64,000 nt of DNA from Halichondria panicea (Eukaryota > Porifera > Demospongiae > Suberitida > Halichondriidae), in NCBI RefSeq assembly GCF_963675165.1, contig NC_087387.1, positions 6,626,084-6,690,083 of the forward strand. Reading direction: 5' to 3'. Made by a program: the position numbers and the translations under genes. Positions 34,038 to 45,039 of the stretch are shown piece after piece. Position 1 is the stretch's first letter, and each line of letters begins with the position of its first letter. The notes under the pieces are model-generated. The model ran no database searches, was not told the DNA's origin, and saw only the letters and a list, made by a program, of their open reading frames with translations.

Positions 34038-35485
34038 TTAATTACTGGCTTCCACAGTCACTGGTGGTGGGTTGGATATCTGGAGTGCTCTCGGCTTGGG
34101 TTTGAAATTGTCAATGACATCATAGTCACTAACTGCTTCATCGCTTGTAGTCACAGTATCGTAGTTAGGATCTTGTGAGCTGACGTTCGGTTGTTTTAGG
34201 AATGTCCCATTGTAACTCTCATTCACTTTTGTTAGAATTCTGTTACTGAGCCAAACAATTATAGCACCTCCATACATGTAATTAATTATTATACCTTTGT
34301 TTTGTTGGACTTGAGTTCCTTTTCCTTGTGACAGTGCAAGCCACCCACGCAATAACTGTCCCTACTTCTAGTAGTGCAAGAAGCCCAATCACTACTCCTA
34401 GTACACTGGTGATTGGGCTTCTTGGATGCATGGTTGTATTCTGTACAGCACTGGTTGAGATACTACTGCTTGGGATTGGTGGATCACTGCTGTTGGCGGT
34501 AGTTTGATCTTCGATTATGTCAGAGGGTGCCATGCATAATGTCGATGAGTTAGGACATGTCTCACAGAACGATGGACACTCAACGGCTAAACCTCGAGCA
34601 CATAACCCACTGTCAGTGATGTTCCCACAGCTCAACCTATTGTTGGTATCCATGGTGCAACTAACTTGTGGGCTTGTCGTGCTGATTACGTTTGACACTG
34701 CTGCTGTGAAACGTATACTTTACGTATGTAAATGTTTGCTTGACCTGATCATACTCGGTTCTTACCTTGGCTTGGAAATCCTAGCTGAGAGCAAACATGT
34801 CCAGCTAGTACTTGGTTGTAGCACATTGTACCCCATCGCTGGTTCTGACACACCTCCACTCGTCCTTGTCTTATGTTGGATCTGCCCACCAGTCGTACGG
34901 CTCCATCAGTGCAATCAGCTATAATTATTATAGATAGCTACCACTAGTTTTAGAGATAATAGCCGACCTGGATTGCATTTTACCCATCCTTGTTGATTAC
35001 TGTTGCAATTAGATAAAGCTTCAATTCTTTCACACTCTGCTAATGCATTCTCCCTGCCAGAACATGAGCCGAAATTGAACCTGAAGAAACCGCCACTGAT
35101 AGACATCGATGCTAGATTCCTATTAAACCCTTTTGTGGCTCCTGCACGTAAGTAGTAGTATTGTATTGTAGTATATAGAGCAATGCTAACAGTCACTGAC
35201 CTTGGTCACTGTAACCGAGCTGTCTACACACTACGTTGGCTTCCACTCGGGAAAATGGTTTGCCACACAGCCAACGCCATTCTCTCCATCAAGGCAGTAC
35301 TGGACGTAGCTTTTAGTCACTTGATCATCAAGACGTACTAGACGTAGAATTCCATTATTGCACGCTGCATGTGCAAAGTATCACAGAGGATTAAGTTACA
35401 GTATATATACATATTTACCGAGCTTGTCCGCCGATAGTTGTCCAACCAAAGCAAGCGTGACAAGCAGCGAACTGATATTTGCCAT
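34038..35485 (-). pseudogene. Family M receptor (divergent SRCR type) with one frameshift
   Basis: Start ATG 35485 (MANISSLLVTLALVGQLSAD). It is the closest relative of the broken copy at 19991-21350, sharing GRVEVCQNQRWGTMCYNQVL and AGHVCSQLGFPSQG. SRCR 1 exon: GATGGAGAGAATGG has an extra GA, giving a stop 15 codons later. The remaining exons are open: GGENALAECE-like segment (GRENALAECERIEALSNC), stalk with PIPSSSISTSAVQ, helix LGVVIGLLALLEVGTVIAWV, and tail NYDTVTTSDEAVSDYDVI. A single GA slip is the only clear lesion. Confidence 0.78.
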
Positions 35486-36098
35486 GACTATATTCTTGTG
35501 AATGCAAACAGATCTATACATGTAAATAATTATACCTATGATCGTGCAGTGTTAAGTAGGTTCAAGGTATAATGGAGTTGATGATAGTTTTTAGGTGTTG
35601 CATTTGTCTGTTTGGTTGGTATAGTTCAATGCATGCAAACATAGTAAATTAGACAGAGGTGCTTTCCATGTACGGTAACGCTTTTACCACTTGTACTATT
35701 TGCTATTATATTCCCCTATAGGTCATTGCTGCATGCATACACATTGTTGTGTCTGTATATAGAAGACAATCAGTATTTTAAAAAAATGCACTTACTATTT
35801 TTTGTTGCCTTCATTTCTTTGCCTTCTTTTTAGATGTGCATGTTTGGCTGTAAAACTGTAGTAGTATTATAGCATGAATACGTACATACTGAGACACTCG
35901 GTTTGGTGCACTATACATAGAGTATTTATATTCTCTATAATTAATTGATTATTCAACAGCTTATTTTATACCTTCACATCATTCCGTTAAACGGTTTTAT
36001 CGTACGATCAGTGTTATGATACATGCACACTATACATTATGTTCAAGTTTTATAATGCATCTGTATGCACACTATAGCTATGACTGTTGTTACAAGGT

Positions 36099-37535
36099 TT
36101 ATTCTCCTCCGACCATTGTTGCATGCTTCTTATTGACGGCTGCGTACATATGCTCCTCTGCATTGAAAAACTCATCCTTACTGGCCTCAACCTTCACTGG
36201 TGGTGGGTTGGTTGGTTTCAGTTTGGGCCTGTTGTGATCAAGGACATTATAGTCATCAATTCTTTCATCGCTTGTGGTCACAGTATTGTAGTTAGGACCT
36301 AGTGAACTGTAGCTCGGTTCTATAGGAGCTGTGTCAGTGTAGCTCTCATTCACTTGTAATAGAGCTCTGTTATAGCAAATAATAGGACACATTTTTAACA
36401 ATTTGTAATTTAATACCTTTGTTTTGGTGAGCTTGAGAGTCTTTTCTTCTTTGTGATGGTACAAACCACCCACACAATAACTGTCCCTACTTCTAGTAGT
36501 ACAAGAAGTCCAATCACTGCTCCTAGTGCACTGGTGATTGGGCTTGTTGCCTGGTAATTTTCCATGGAAGTGGTTGTGGGTGTTGCTAGAGTATGTACAG
36601 CATAGCTGAAGGTTTGACATGTGATAACTAAGCTTCCTGCACCACATATGTGCGGCTGTATAGTGTCTCCACAGTTCAGGGTGGTGCCATCATCTGTCAC
36701 TGTACAGTTGGCTTTTGGGTCGATAGAAGAGATAGATCTAGTAACGTTCGCTATTGCTCCTGTATCAACATATACATAAATTTAATGTTCATCTTAATTA
36801 GACTTGTGAATTACCCTGTATTGGAAGTCCTAACATTTTGCAAACAGTGCCTGCCAGCTCTAGATCTTTATTGTAACAGATGGATGCCCAATGTCCCTGT
36901 GTACAGACGTCCACTCGTCCCTCTTTGATAGTGGAACCACCCACCAGTCTCACTGTTCCATTAGTGCAACTAGCTGTATAGCACTCAGCATTAACTTTGA
37001 TATGCAAAAGTTAATACTCTTACCTGGTTGACATTCTACCCATCCTGCTCTACTATTACTTTTATTACATGGACTGGTATGAATGTTGCACTCTCCTATG
37101 CTACTTTCCCCTCCAGCACAGGATGTGTCACCAAACATAAAGTAGGGTGGATTAGTTTTTGGTGTTGTACCACCTCCTCCTTTTTTGGCTTCTGATGATT
37201 GTGATAATTCAAGGACATGTATGATGATATCATCAAAACTAGCATACCTTGGCCGCTGAATCCCAGTTGTCTACACACAACATTGGCCTCCACTCTCGTC
37301 CAGCTTCCACCACCAGCACACAGCCAATGCCATTCTCCATCATGGCAGTACTGGACATATTCTCTCATAAGGAAACCTCTTACCAGCTGTACAGTTCCAT
37401 TATTACACACTGCACCTATAGAGCATTAAAATCATCGATAATTATTACTGTAAAGCACTTACCGCCAGCTTGCTCGTCCGCGAGTATTTGTCCAACTAGG
37501 ACGATAGTGAGTAATACCAAGCAGATACTAGCCAT
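36099..37535 (-). CDS. Family M two-SRCR receptor, type 2 ITAM-like tail (intact)
   Basis: Exons 37535-37463, 37409-37248, 37191-37024, 36973-36815, 36759-36417, 36366-36099; 390 residues without breaks. Signal peptide MASICLVLLTIVLVGQILAD. SRCR 1 (YVQYCHDGEWHWLC, VEANVVCRQLGFSGQ, GWVECQPG) and SRCR 2 (GRVDVCTQGHWASIC, AGTVCKMLGLPIQG) are complete. The membrane helix is LGAVIGLLVLLEVGTVIVWV, just before residue 301. Tail: SYTDTAPIEPSYSSL, then NYNTVTTSDERIDDYNVL (YxxV-x9-YxxL), NPPPVKVEAS, and HMYAAV near the end. This is the best intact representative of family M and of its tandem tyrosine motif. Confidence 0.88.
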
Positions 37536-38220
37536 GACTATTCTGACACACTTGTGAATGCAAGCAGATCTTGTTAAGCACTGTGCACAAGCAACTGTAT
37601 GCATGGGTGGTTGACATTATTAGTTTTATGTGTACGATTGCTGGTCTTTTTGTTGTCATAGTCCAGCCAAACATAACAGCATTGAATAAAAGCGAAAGCC
37701 TTGTAGACATTAGGTTTCTTTTTTCCCTTTATTGTAATGGTTGTGTTACATTGTGTAATGTGTGTGCATGTGTACCGTGTGTTGACTGACTGTAACTAAT
37801 AGCTGAACAATGTTAGTGTACAGCTCTCAAAGTACGCTGGATTAGAGTGAAGAACAGCAGTTGTTGTAATTTCAAACAGACAAACAAGTATTTTTTAGCT
37901 CGATAAATCTGTAAATACAGTGACTTTAGGAATGTGTACACAAAATCCAGTCTGGTTGTATGTTTAGGCATTTGCTTAGTTCCTTGAATGGACATTTTTT
38001 ATTGTTTTGATTTAATGGTTCGGTTCACAGATGGCCTAAAGAGCGATAGTATAAATTGAACTAATTAATGTTATTGTGCATTTACATGCAATCAGTTTTA
38101 TATAATAATTAATCATACACAAATGTTTTAGTTTCGTATATAAGTTGCTTGTATTATGCGTCTCTGCAACTATAGTCATGACTGTTAACTCCTTTTCTCC
38201 TTAATTACTGGCTTCCACCG

Positions 38221-39349
38221 TCACTGGTGTGGGTTGGATATCTGGAGTGTTCTCGGCTTGGGCTTGAAATTATCAATGACAGCATAATCACCAACGGCTT
38301 CATCTCCTGTGGTCACAGTATCGTAGTTAGGATCTTGTGAGCTTACGTTTGGTTGTTTTAGGAATGTCCCATTGTAACTCTCATTCACTTTCGTTAGAAT
38401 TCTGTTACTGAGGAAAAAATTATAGCACTTCCAGCTTGTTGGAATATCACATATGTGCGACTGTATAGTGTCTACACAGTTCAGGGTGGTGCCATCATCT
38501 GTCACTGTACAGTTAACTTTTGGATCAATAGAAGTAGTACTTTTCGCCATTGCTCCTGTATAAACATTCGTACATTTAAACTTCATTTTAAATATGGTGT
38601 TGTACATTTTATTACCCTGCATTGGAAATCCTAACATTTTGCAAATGATGCCTGCCAGTTCTAGATCTTCATTGTAACAGATGGATGCCCAATGTCCCTG
38701 TGTACAGACGTCCACTCGTCCCTCTCTGTTAGTGGAACCACCCACCAACCTCACTGTTCCATTAGTGCAATTAGCTGTATAATTATCTCATACATGCAGT
38801 AATCAACTTTAACAAACTCTTACCTGGTTGGCAGTCTACCCATCCTTTTCTACTATTATCATCACATGTACTGGGATAACTAATGCCCTTACACTCTCCT
38901 ATATCATATTCCCTTCCAGTACATGTGCCACCAATTATGAAGTAGGCAAAGGGGTGTTGATCAGCTGGTACTGTTGTACTTCCTCCTTTATTGGCTCCTG
39001 ATATAGGATTGTGAACAAGGACATGTATAACAAGCAAAACTAGCATATACCATGGCCGCTGAGTCCCAGTTGTCTGCACACAACATTGGCCTCCACTCTC
39101 GCCCAGCTTCCACCACCAGCACACAGCCAATGCCATTCTCCATCATGGCAGTACTGGACATACTCTTTCATAAGGAAACCATACTCACCTTCTACTAGCA
39201 TTACAGTTCCAGTATTACACACTGCACAATCACATGCAGAGCATTAAATTACTTTATCTATGATTATTACTGAAAAACTTACCTTGCCCGTCCGCGAGTA
39301 TATGTCCAACTAAGACAATAGTGAGTAATACCAAGCAGATACTAGCCAT
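38221..39349 (-). CDS. Family M receptor lacking its membrane helix (possible secreted form)
   Basis: Exons 39349-39283, 39221-39051, 38997-38824, 38774-38616, 38555-38221; 301 residues. Signal peptide and SRCR exons are open (YVQYCHDGEWHWLC, GWVDCQPG, GRVDVCTQGHWASIC). In the last exon the sequence passes from CVDTIQSHICD directly through former intron (IPTSWKCYNFFLSN) into the tail RILTKVNESYNGT without a frameshift. The stretch encoding the end of the SRCR, the stalk and the membrane helix is deleted. The tail keeps YDTVTTGDEAVGDYAVI but ends early (ISNPHQ) by a 1-nt loss. With a signal peptide and no helix, the product would be secreted if expressed; it could equally be a decaying copy. 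Confidence 0.72.
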
Positions 39350-40047
39350 GACTATTCTGACACACTAGCTTGTGAATGCAAGCAGATCTAATGGTGTTTG
39401 CACAGGCTAATGCATGGGCGGTTGACATTCAGTTATTATCTATTCATGTGTTGGATTTGTGTCTGTCTTTTGTTGGCATTTCACCCCAAAACATAACAGC
39501 TAGCTTTCTAACTGAGTAGGCATTGTAGACGAAAGGTTTCTTTTATTTCCCTTTATGGTAATGGTTGGCCTACATTTATTTGCTTTACAGTAATGAAGAT
39601 GCAGCTTCATTGTTATTGATTGAGTGCAGTGATTACAGGAAAGCGATAATCGTAAAAATTGCTCAGTTCCTGGCATGGAAATTATTGTGGACCTATATCT
39701 TAATAGTCCCACAAATAATTCGAAGACCCAGTATTAACTGCAGTCAGTACATTCTTTGACTGTTTTAACCTTAATTCATGATTGCTGTATACTTGTGTTA
39801 TGATGCATGAACAAGGTTATTAGTATATTTAATATGATGTGTTTCTACACACTGTAGCTATTACTATAGCTGTTATTGTATACAAGCCTTGCAATAAAAG
39901 TAACAGTGTGCAGTATTCATTGTGCAGTATACATTCTGATTGTTTTGTTGTACATTCATGCAACACTGTTGTATGAACATTTATAAAAGTGTAAGCTCCA
40001 CTGTCTCATAGTTGAAGACTCTAATAAGACTATAGTGAGATATAAAT

Positions 40048-41270
40048 ATGAATACTCTACCACTATTGATTGTAATTCTTGTTGCCAGTTCTGAAACTGT
40101 TCAAGGTATGAACTTGTGTTTAATTTTTCGACTAACAGAGCAACAAGTTTACTCCCTCAGGCTGCATTGATGGAAAGGTACAGAGACTAGATGATGGTAG
40201 AGTCAATATTTGCTCTGATCAAGAATGGAAAACTGTATGTGAGAAAAACCCTGATGGTAGATGGAATGTCCGTAAGACTAATGTCGCCTGCAGACTGCTC
40301 GGCTACGCAGATAATGGTAATAATTATAGCACAATTATTCATAGCTTTAATGTATACACTATCTGATGAACTACAACATTAACAGGTGCAACTGTGAATC
40401 GAATGTGCTCAAATAAAACTGCTCAGACTAATTACATTAAAGTTCAAAAGTGCAATGGAACTGAGAATTTTCTCGAAGAATGTGGAATAGCCTCAACCGA
40501 TTTTGAGGATTGTCGAAGTAATAATTGCAATAATGGTCAGCAAAGAATTCCTCTAATAACTTGTCTACCAGGTTTGTATTTAGTTTATTGCTTATGTATT
40601 AGGAGATTACAAATTACAGTGAACTGCACTAACGGGACTATAAGACTGGTGGATGGATCCACTGACAGAGAGGGACGAGTGGAGGTGTGTGTGGGCGGTC
40701 GCTGGGGAACTGTTCAAACAAACAATTTGCAAATGGTTGAATTTGTTTGCTCTACACTGGGTTTCCCAACTGAAGGTAGGGACAGTGAGGATTTTAATTT
40801 ATGGTTGCATGTATGCCTAATTATATACTACTAATAATACAGGTTCAAAAGCAGTCAGTACTTTTGGCCATGGAACAGCTCCAATAAGAAGCTGTGTAAT
40901 AATAAACAGCATCATTCACTGTGTGGACATTGCAGATGACAATTCCTTTGAGCTTGGAGTTGTATGCAAGACACACGTTGGTGATTCGATATCTGCAGTC
41001 TTGGGAGGAGTGATTGGTCTTCTGGTGGTTGCACTCCTAGGACTTGCTATTGGATTGACTGTAACTTGCTGTGTGTTGGGGAAACGCAGGTCACAGAAAC
41101 AGCAACAAACAGAGTAAGTGTTTTCCCCATAATTATTTGCTTCAGTTTCAAGTATACATGCATACATGACGATGTACAGGTACAGCATTTCTCAAAGGCA
41201 AGAACTCTCAACAATTCTACAACCAATCGAACAACTCAGTACACAATGTGAGCACGGAAACACGCGATGA
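40048..41270 (+). CDS. Two-SRCR receptor with frameshifted, tyrosine-poor tail
   Basis: Exons 40048-40105, 40161-40316, 40386-40571, 40620-40775, 40843-41113, 41180-41270; 305 residues. Signal peptide MNTLPLLIVILVASSETVQG. SRCR 1 (WKTVCEKNPDGRWNV; NFLEECGI), SRCR 2 (GRVEVCVGGRWGTVQTNN; ELGVVCKTH). The stalk is almost absent compared with paralogs, so the helix (GVIGLLVVALLGLAIGLTV) follows the SRCR closely. In the tail exon one extra base (ATTCTACAACC for ATTCAACC) shifts the frame; the predicted end is STQCEHGNTR and all YxxL motifs are lost. The original frame downstream has its own stop (GAATAAATTGAC), so the tail is decayed. The ectodomain and helix are intact. Confidence 0.75.
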
Positions 41271-42136
41271 ACACAGCTCCAGTGGACCGATCTACGAATA
41301 AATTGACAATGGCAATCAACAAGACCACACCTACTCAATACTCGAACGCGATGAAAGCCCAGATTGTTACTCAACACAGCTCAATGATATAGACAAAGAG
41401 CAGAGCTACCATGTTGTGGAGAGTGAAAGGTGTGAGTGTGTGGAGGGGGCGGGGTGTGACAGTGTGTACAGTGAGGCTAGTAGCGGCGAGGTAACAAACA
41501 ATGTCGAGCAAAACGGACAACAAGGTGTGACTGTGTGAAGAGGAGTACTCCACACTCAAGCATTGAGAGAACTGAACATGCTCCGAATAATTATAGGGTT
41601 TGTATGAGTTATTTTTTACTTTATAGTGTTTCCTGTATCAGCCAATGGAATTTTATTTTGTAAAATGAGCAAGCATCAGTTTGTTTAGTGTCAGGTCCCT
41701 GATAACAATAACATATTTTAAGAATCCTAACAGTTGCGTACCTTTCATGGAGATTATCATGTACCTGTACTTTAACTATACAGTGAGCAACACCAAACAG
41801 TTACTAGCTAACCGTGACTATATATTCTCGATACATTATTTGTAAAAATAAGTACTGTGCACAGGTTAATGTATGATGATATAGTACTGCTTTCATGTTT
41901 TAGTCCACTCAAAGCATGATAGTCTTGTAGACAAAAGGTTTAATTCTTATTCCCCTGTATGTTGGCCTGCATGTTTACTTTAAGTTAGTTATCCTCTCTG
42001 GTGCCCTGAGGGCATAACTCTGATAACAAAGTGTGCGTGTGTGTATTGTACTGTGTGTTGACTCTCGCTAATAGCAGAGGGCTCTGAACAATGTTAGTAT
42101 ATAGCTAGTTCCCAAAATGAGGATGTTAAATTGTTA
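41271..42136. other. Decayed tail remnant and intergenic repeats
   Basis: Up to about 41568 the old tail-exon sequence continues out of frame (AAGACCACACCTACTCAATA, GTGTACAGTGAGGCTAGTAG, CTCCACACTCAAGCATTGAG). Near 41765-41815 a family M signal-exon relic can be recognised (CAGTGAGCAACACCAAACAG, ACTAGCTAACCGTGACT). The remainder is the repeated intergenic segment (TGCCCTGAGGGCATAACTCT) also found near 26.33 and 33.56 kb. Confidence 0.55.
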
Positions 42137-42860
42137 CTCAATCTCTGCCGCTAAGAGTTGGTCCATTTGTGTCTGGTTCAGTGTTTGAGATAAGAGCCTC
42201 GTTGCTGCTTGATACAGCAGCTGTACGTTGTTCAACCAATAGCTCATCGTGATTGGTTTCTGTTTCAGTATCACTTCTAGTGCCTTCATTGTTCTGAGAC
42301 TTCCTTACCTTTATTTTCTTTGATTTATCCACCACTGCGTAGGTGTGATCCTCGGCAATAAAGAATTCCTCTTCTCTCTTACTGGCTTCTTCCCTCACCG
42401 TGGAGACAGATAAGCTTTGGCTGTGTTTGTGGGTGCTTGGCTGTATGCAGTAACGGTATCATAGTTGTCAATTGCCGCATCATTTGCGATAATAACATTC
42501 GCATAGTTATGACCTCCGGACGGTATACTAGGAAGTGTTCCATCACGCCTCCTCGGTATTTAAGGAACGTATGTTTCATTCTTCTCATTCATGCCTGTGG
42601 AACTGCATGCATATAGTTAGCATACAATAAACAATAAACTAATAATATTATTGTTGGGAGATAACTGAGTTACACACACTTGATAGTTGGAGTTAGTGTT
42701 TTTCCTCCTAGCAACAACACCACAACTAATTAAAGTGATTATTTGTAGGACCACTAGAACACCAATAACTGCTCCCAATGCCACTGTAATGGCGCTGTCA
42801 TCGTTAGTCATTTCTGTAATTGGACATGTACTCGAGCCTGTAGTCGAGGTCACTCGAGTA
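42137..42860 (-). pseudogene. Best-preserved relic of a third receptor subfamily (helix and tail)
   Basis: Membrane exon 42853-42650: TGSSTCPITEMTNDD, then VALGAVIGVLVVLQIITLIS and CGVVARRKNTN. Tail parts are at 42588-42400 and 42398-42138. The last part encodes EEEFFIAEDHTYAVVDKSKK and ends PTLSGRD with stop at 42138. HTYAVV is a YxxV motif, comparable to HMYAAV of family M type 2. The middle contains a frameshift or stop, and no SRCR or signal exon lies upstream. Partial copies are at 21.6-22.0 and 26.45-26.8 kb. Confidence 0.7.
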
Positions 42861-42919
42861 GATAGGACATTTGAAACAGTTGGGTAAGTACTTGGTTGAT
42901 TTGGTGATGGTCAGCGATC

Positions 42920-43030
42920 CATCTAATGGTTTCTTCCCGGCATGTGCTAAGGGCCTATGAGTGTGATGATAAAAACCAAACCATATCCTACGTATGTACA
43001 TTGCTACGTACATAGAATACGAATAATAAT
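42920..43030. repeat. Dispersed repeat fragment (CCGGCATGTGCTAAG type)
   Basis: CCCGGCATGTGCTAAG, then GTGTGATGATAAAAACCA, also occurs at 55.20-55.25 kb beside the long CA tract, and in shorter form at 16.47 kb. Probably the end of a dispersed element carrying an internal CA microsatellite. Confidence 0.5.
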
Positions 43031-43267
43031 ATAGTATCGTGATGTTGTTATAAGATGCTGCGTCAAATTAGGCCTCTTTCTGATGCACATAATTGTTATA
43101 ACTGCTGTCAACAACATTCAGGAACTGAGTTTCAATGTTGTCCATCGTGTCATGCAACACCTGATATTTTTGTCAACTTGAAAAACAAACGACGCAACTT
43201 ACCTTAAAAGGAAGCTAGAAATGACAGGCAGTTAGAAAGCGCCTCAAATAAGACTAACTAGTGAGAT

Positions 43268-44691
43268 ATGAACACTCTGCTATTGATTGCAATCCTCCTT
43301 GTTGCTTTTAAAGCTGTTCAAGGTAAATTTATTGTATTACTTCTGTTAGACTAGGATACAAGTTAACTCCCTCACAGGCTGCATTGATGGAAAGGTACAG
43401 AGACGAGATGATGGTAGAGTCAATGTTTGCTCTGATCAAGAATGGAAAACTGTATGTGAGAAAAACTACCAATGGAGTGTTTATCAAGCTAATATTGCTT
43501 GCAGACTCCTGGGCTACAATAATAATGGTACATTCTTCAGTATAATGACTGTATGCTTTGCTAGTCTTTGGGTCCCACAGGGGCAAGTGTGAGACGATCA
43601 TGCTTTCCCTCAACCAGTCTGATGTACATTGATGTTAGTGAGTGTAGTGGAACAGAGAATACTTTTGAAGAATGTGGAATCAACCAAAGAGATGTTGGTG
43701 ATTGTTTAGATTGCAGTGGTGGCAAAAGACATCCTGGAGTAGTGTGTCTACGAGGTAAACATTTTGCTCACAAGAGTTTGAGTATAATAATTTATGTATT
43801 ACAGCCGACTGTGCTGATGGAGAGATAAGACTGGTGGGTGGGTCCAGCACAAGAGAGGGACGTGTGGAGGTGTGTGTGGGCGGTCGCTGGGGAACTGTTC
43901 AAAACAATAATTCCCAAATGGTTGAATTTGTTTGCTCTACACTGGATTTCCCAACTGAAGGTAGGAACAGTGAACATTTAAATAATAGTTGCCGTGAGTG
44001 CATACTATTTTGTAGGTTCAAAAGCAGTCACTACTTTTGGCCATGGAACAGCTCCAATAAGAAGCTGTGTAATAATAAACAGCATCATTCACTGCGTAGA
44101 CATTACAGATGACGATTCCATGGATCTTGGTGTTGTGTGTAAGACACACCAAGATGTTATCAGTTCAGTTATTAATAGGACAATCAATCAAACCCTTCAG
44201 ACATGTCCTGAACAAACCACGACCAGCGGAACAAATCAGCCAGCCACCACCAGCAGTGAAGTAGACCATTTCATTACATTAGCTAATAATGAAATGGTCG
44301 GTAGCTGTCCTACTGTCGTCTTGGGAGGAGTGATTGGACTTCTGGTGGTTGCACTCCTAGGACTTGCTATTGGATTGACTATAACTTGCTGTGTGTTGTG
44401 GAAACTCAGGTCACAGAAACAGCAAGCTGAGTGAGTTCATTGAGCATACGTTTTCATTGAGTGTGTTGCAGTTTCATATGCTTTTGGCAAAACAGCCAGT
44501 TGATTTTTGGCTTTTGTCCAATGTACAAATGCAGGTATTCTCAAGTGCAAGAACTCTCAACAATTCAACCACAACTGAACAACCCAGTGGACAATGTGAG
44601 CATGGAACCAAATAATGCCTACAGCTCCAGTGAACCCATTTACGAACAAGTTGCCAATGGCAATGAGCAAGATCACACTGTGGTATCCTGA
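43268..44691 (+). CDS. Two-SRCR receptor with short single-YxxV tail (intact)
   Basis: Exons 43268-43322, 43378-43527, 43581-43754, 43805-43960, 44016-44430, 44535-44691; 368 residues without breaks. Signal peptide MNTLLLIAILLVAFKAVQG. SRCR 1 about 19-126 (WKTVCEKNYQWSVYQANIAC; NTFEECGINQRDV). SRCR 2 (GRVEVCVGGRWGTVQNNN; DSMDLGVVCKTHQ). A Thr-rich stalk (TTTSGTNQPATTSSEV) and helix (GVIGLLVVALLGLAIGLTIT) follow. The tail of about 52 residues reads NPVDNVS where long tails have NPVY, keeps PIYEQVANGNEQDHT, and stops at VVS exactly where long tails continue with YSIL. So it keeps only one half of the tandem tyrosine motif. Confidence 0.87.
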
Positions 44692-45039
44692 CTTCACACA
44701 TATGTTATGTGTTCAACTTGTCATATTATGTATATCCTTATGAATTATAGTTATGTATAATCCAGAGAATGTTCTGGATTGTTTTTGGCCTCATGCTTAC
44801 TGATATCTAGCTTGATTATGCAGTTCACTCCTGTTTAACTGTCCACGTGTCTGTGTTTCTTATTCAGTCAGTCATTTCGCCAGGGTGCAGCTTATCTGCA
44901 CATCTGGGCAGAGACAGCGAACAATAGTAGCTATAAAGTTATACTACTTTTTCTCACTGATTCTCACTTTTTTTACTTGCTTGAAATACTCTGTCTGTTA
45001 TAAAAGAACAGGATATTAAGTCTAAATGGTAAAATTCAC

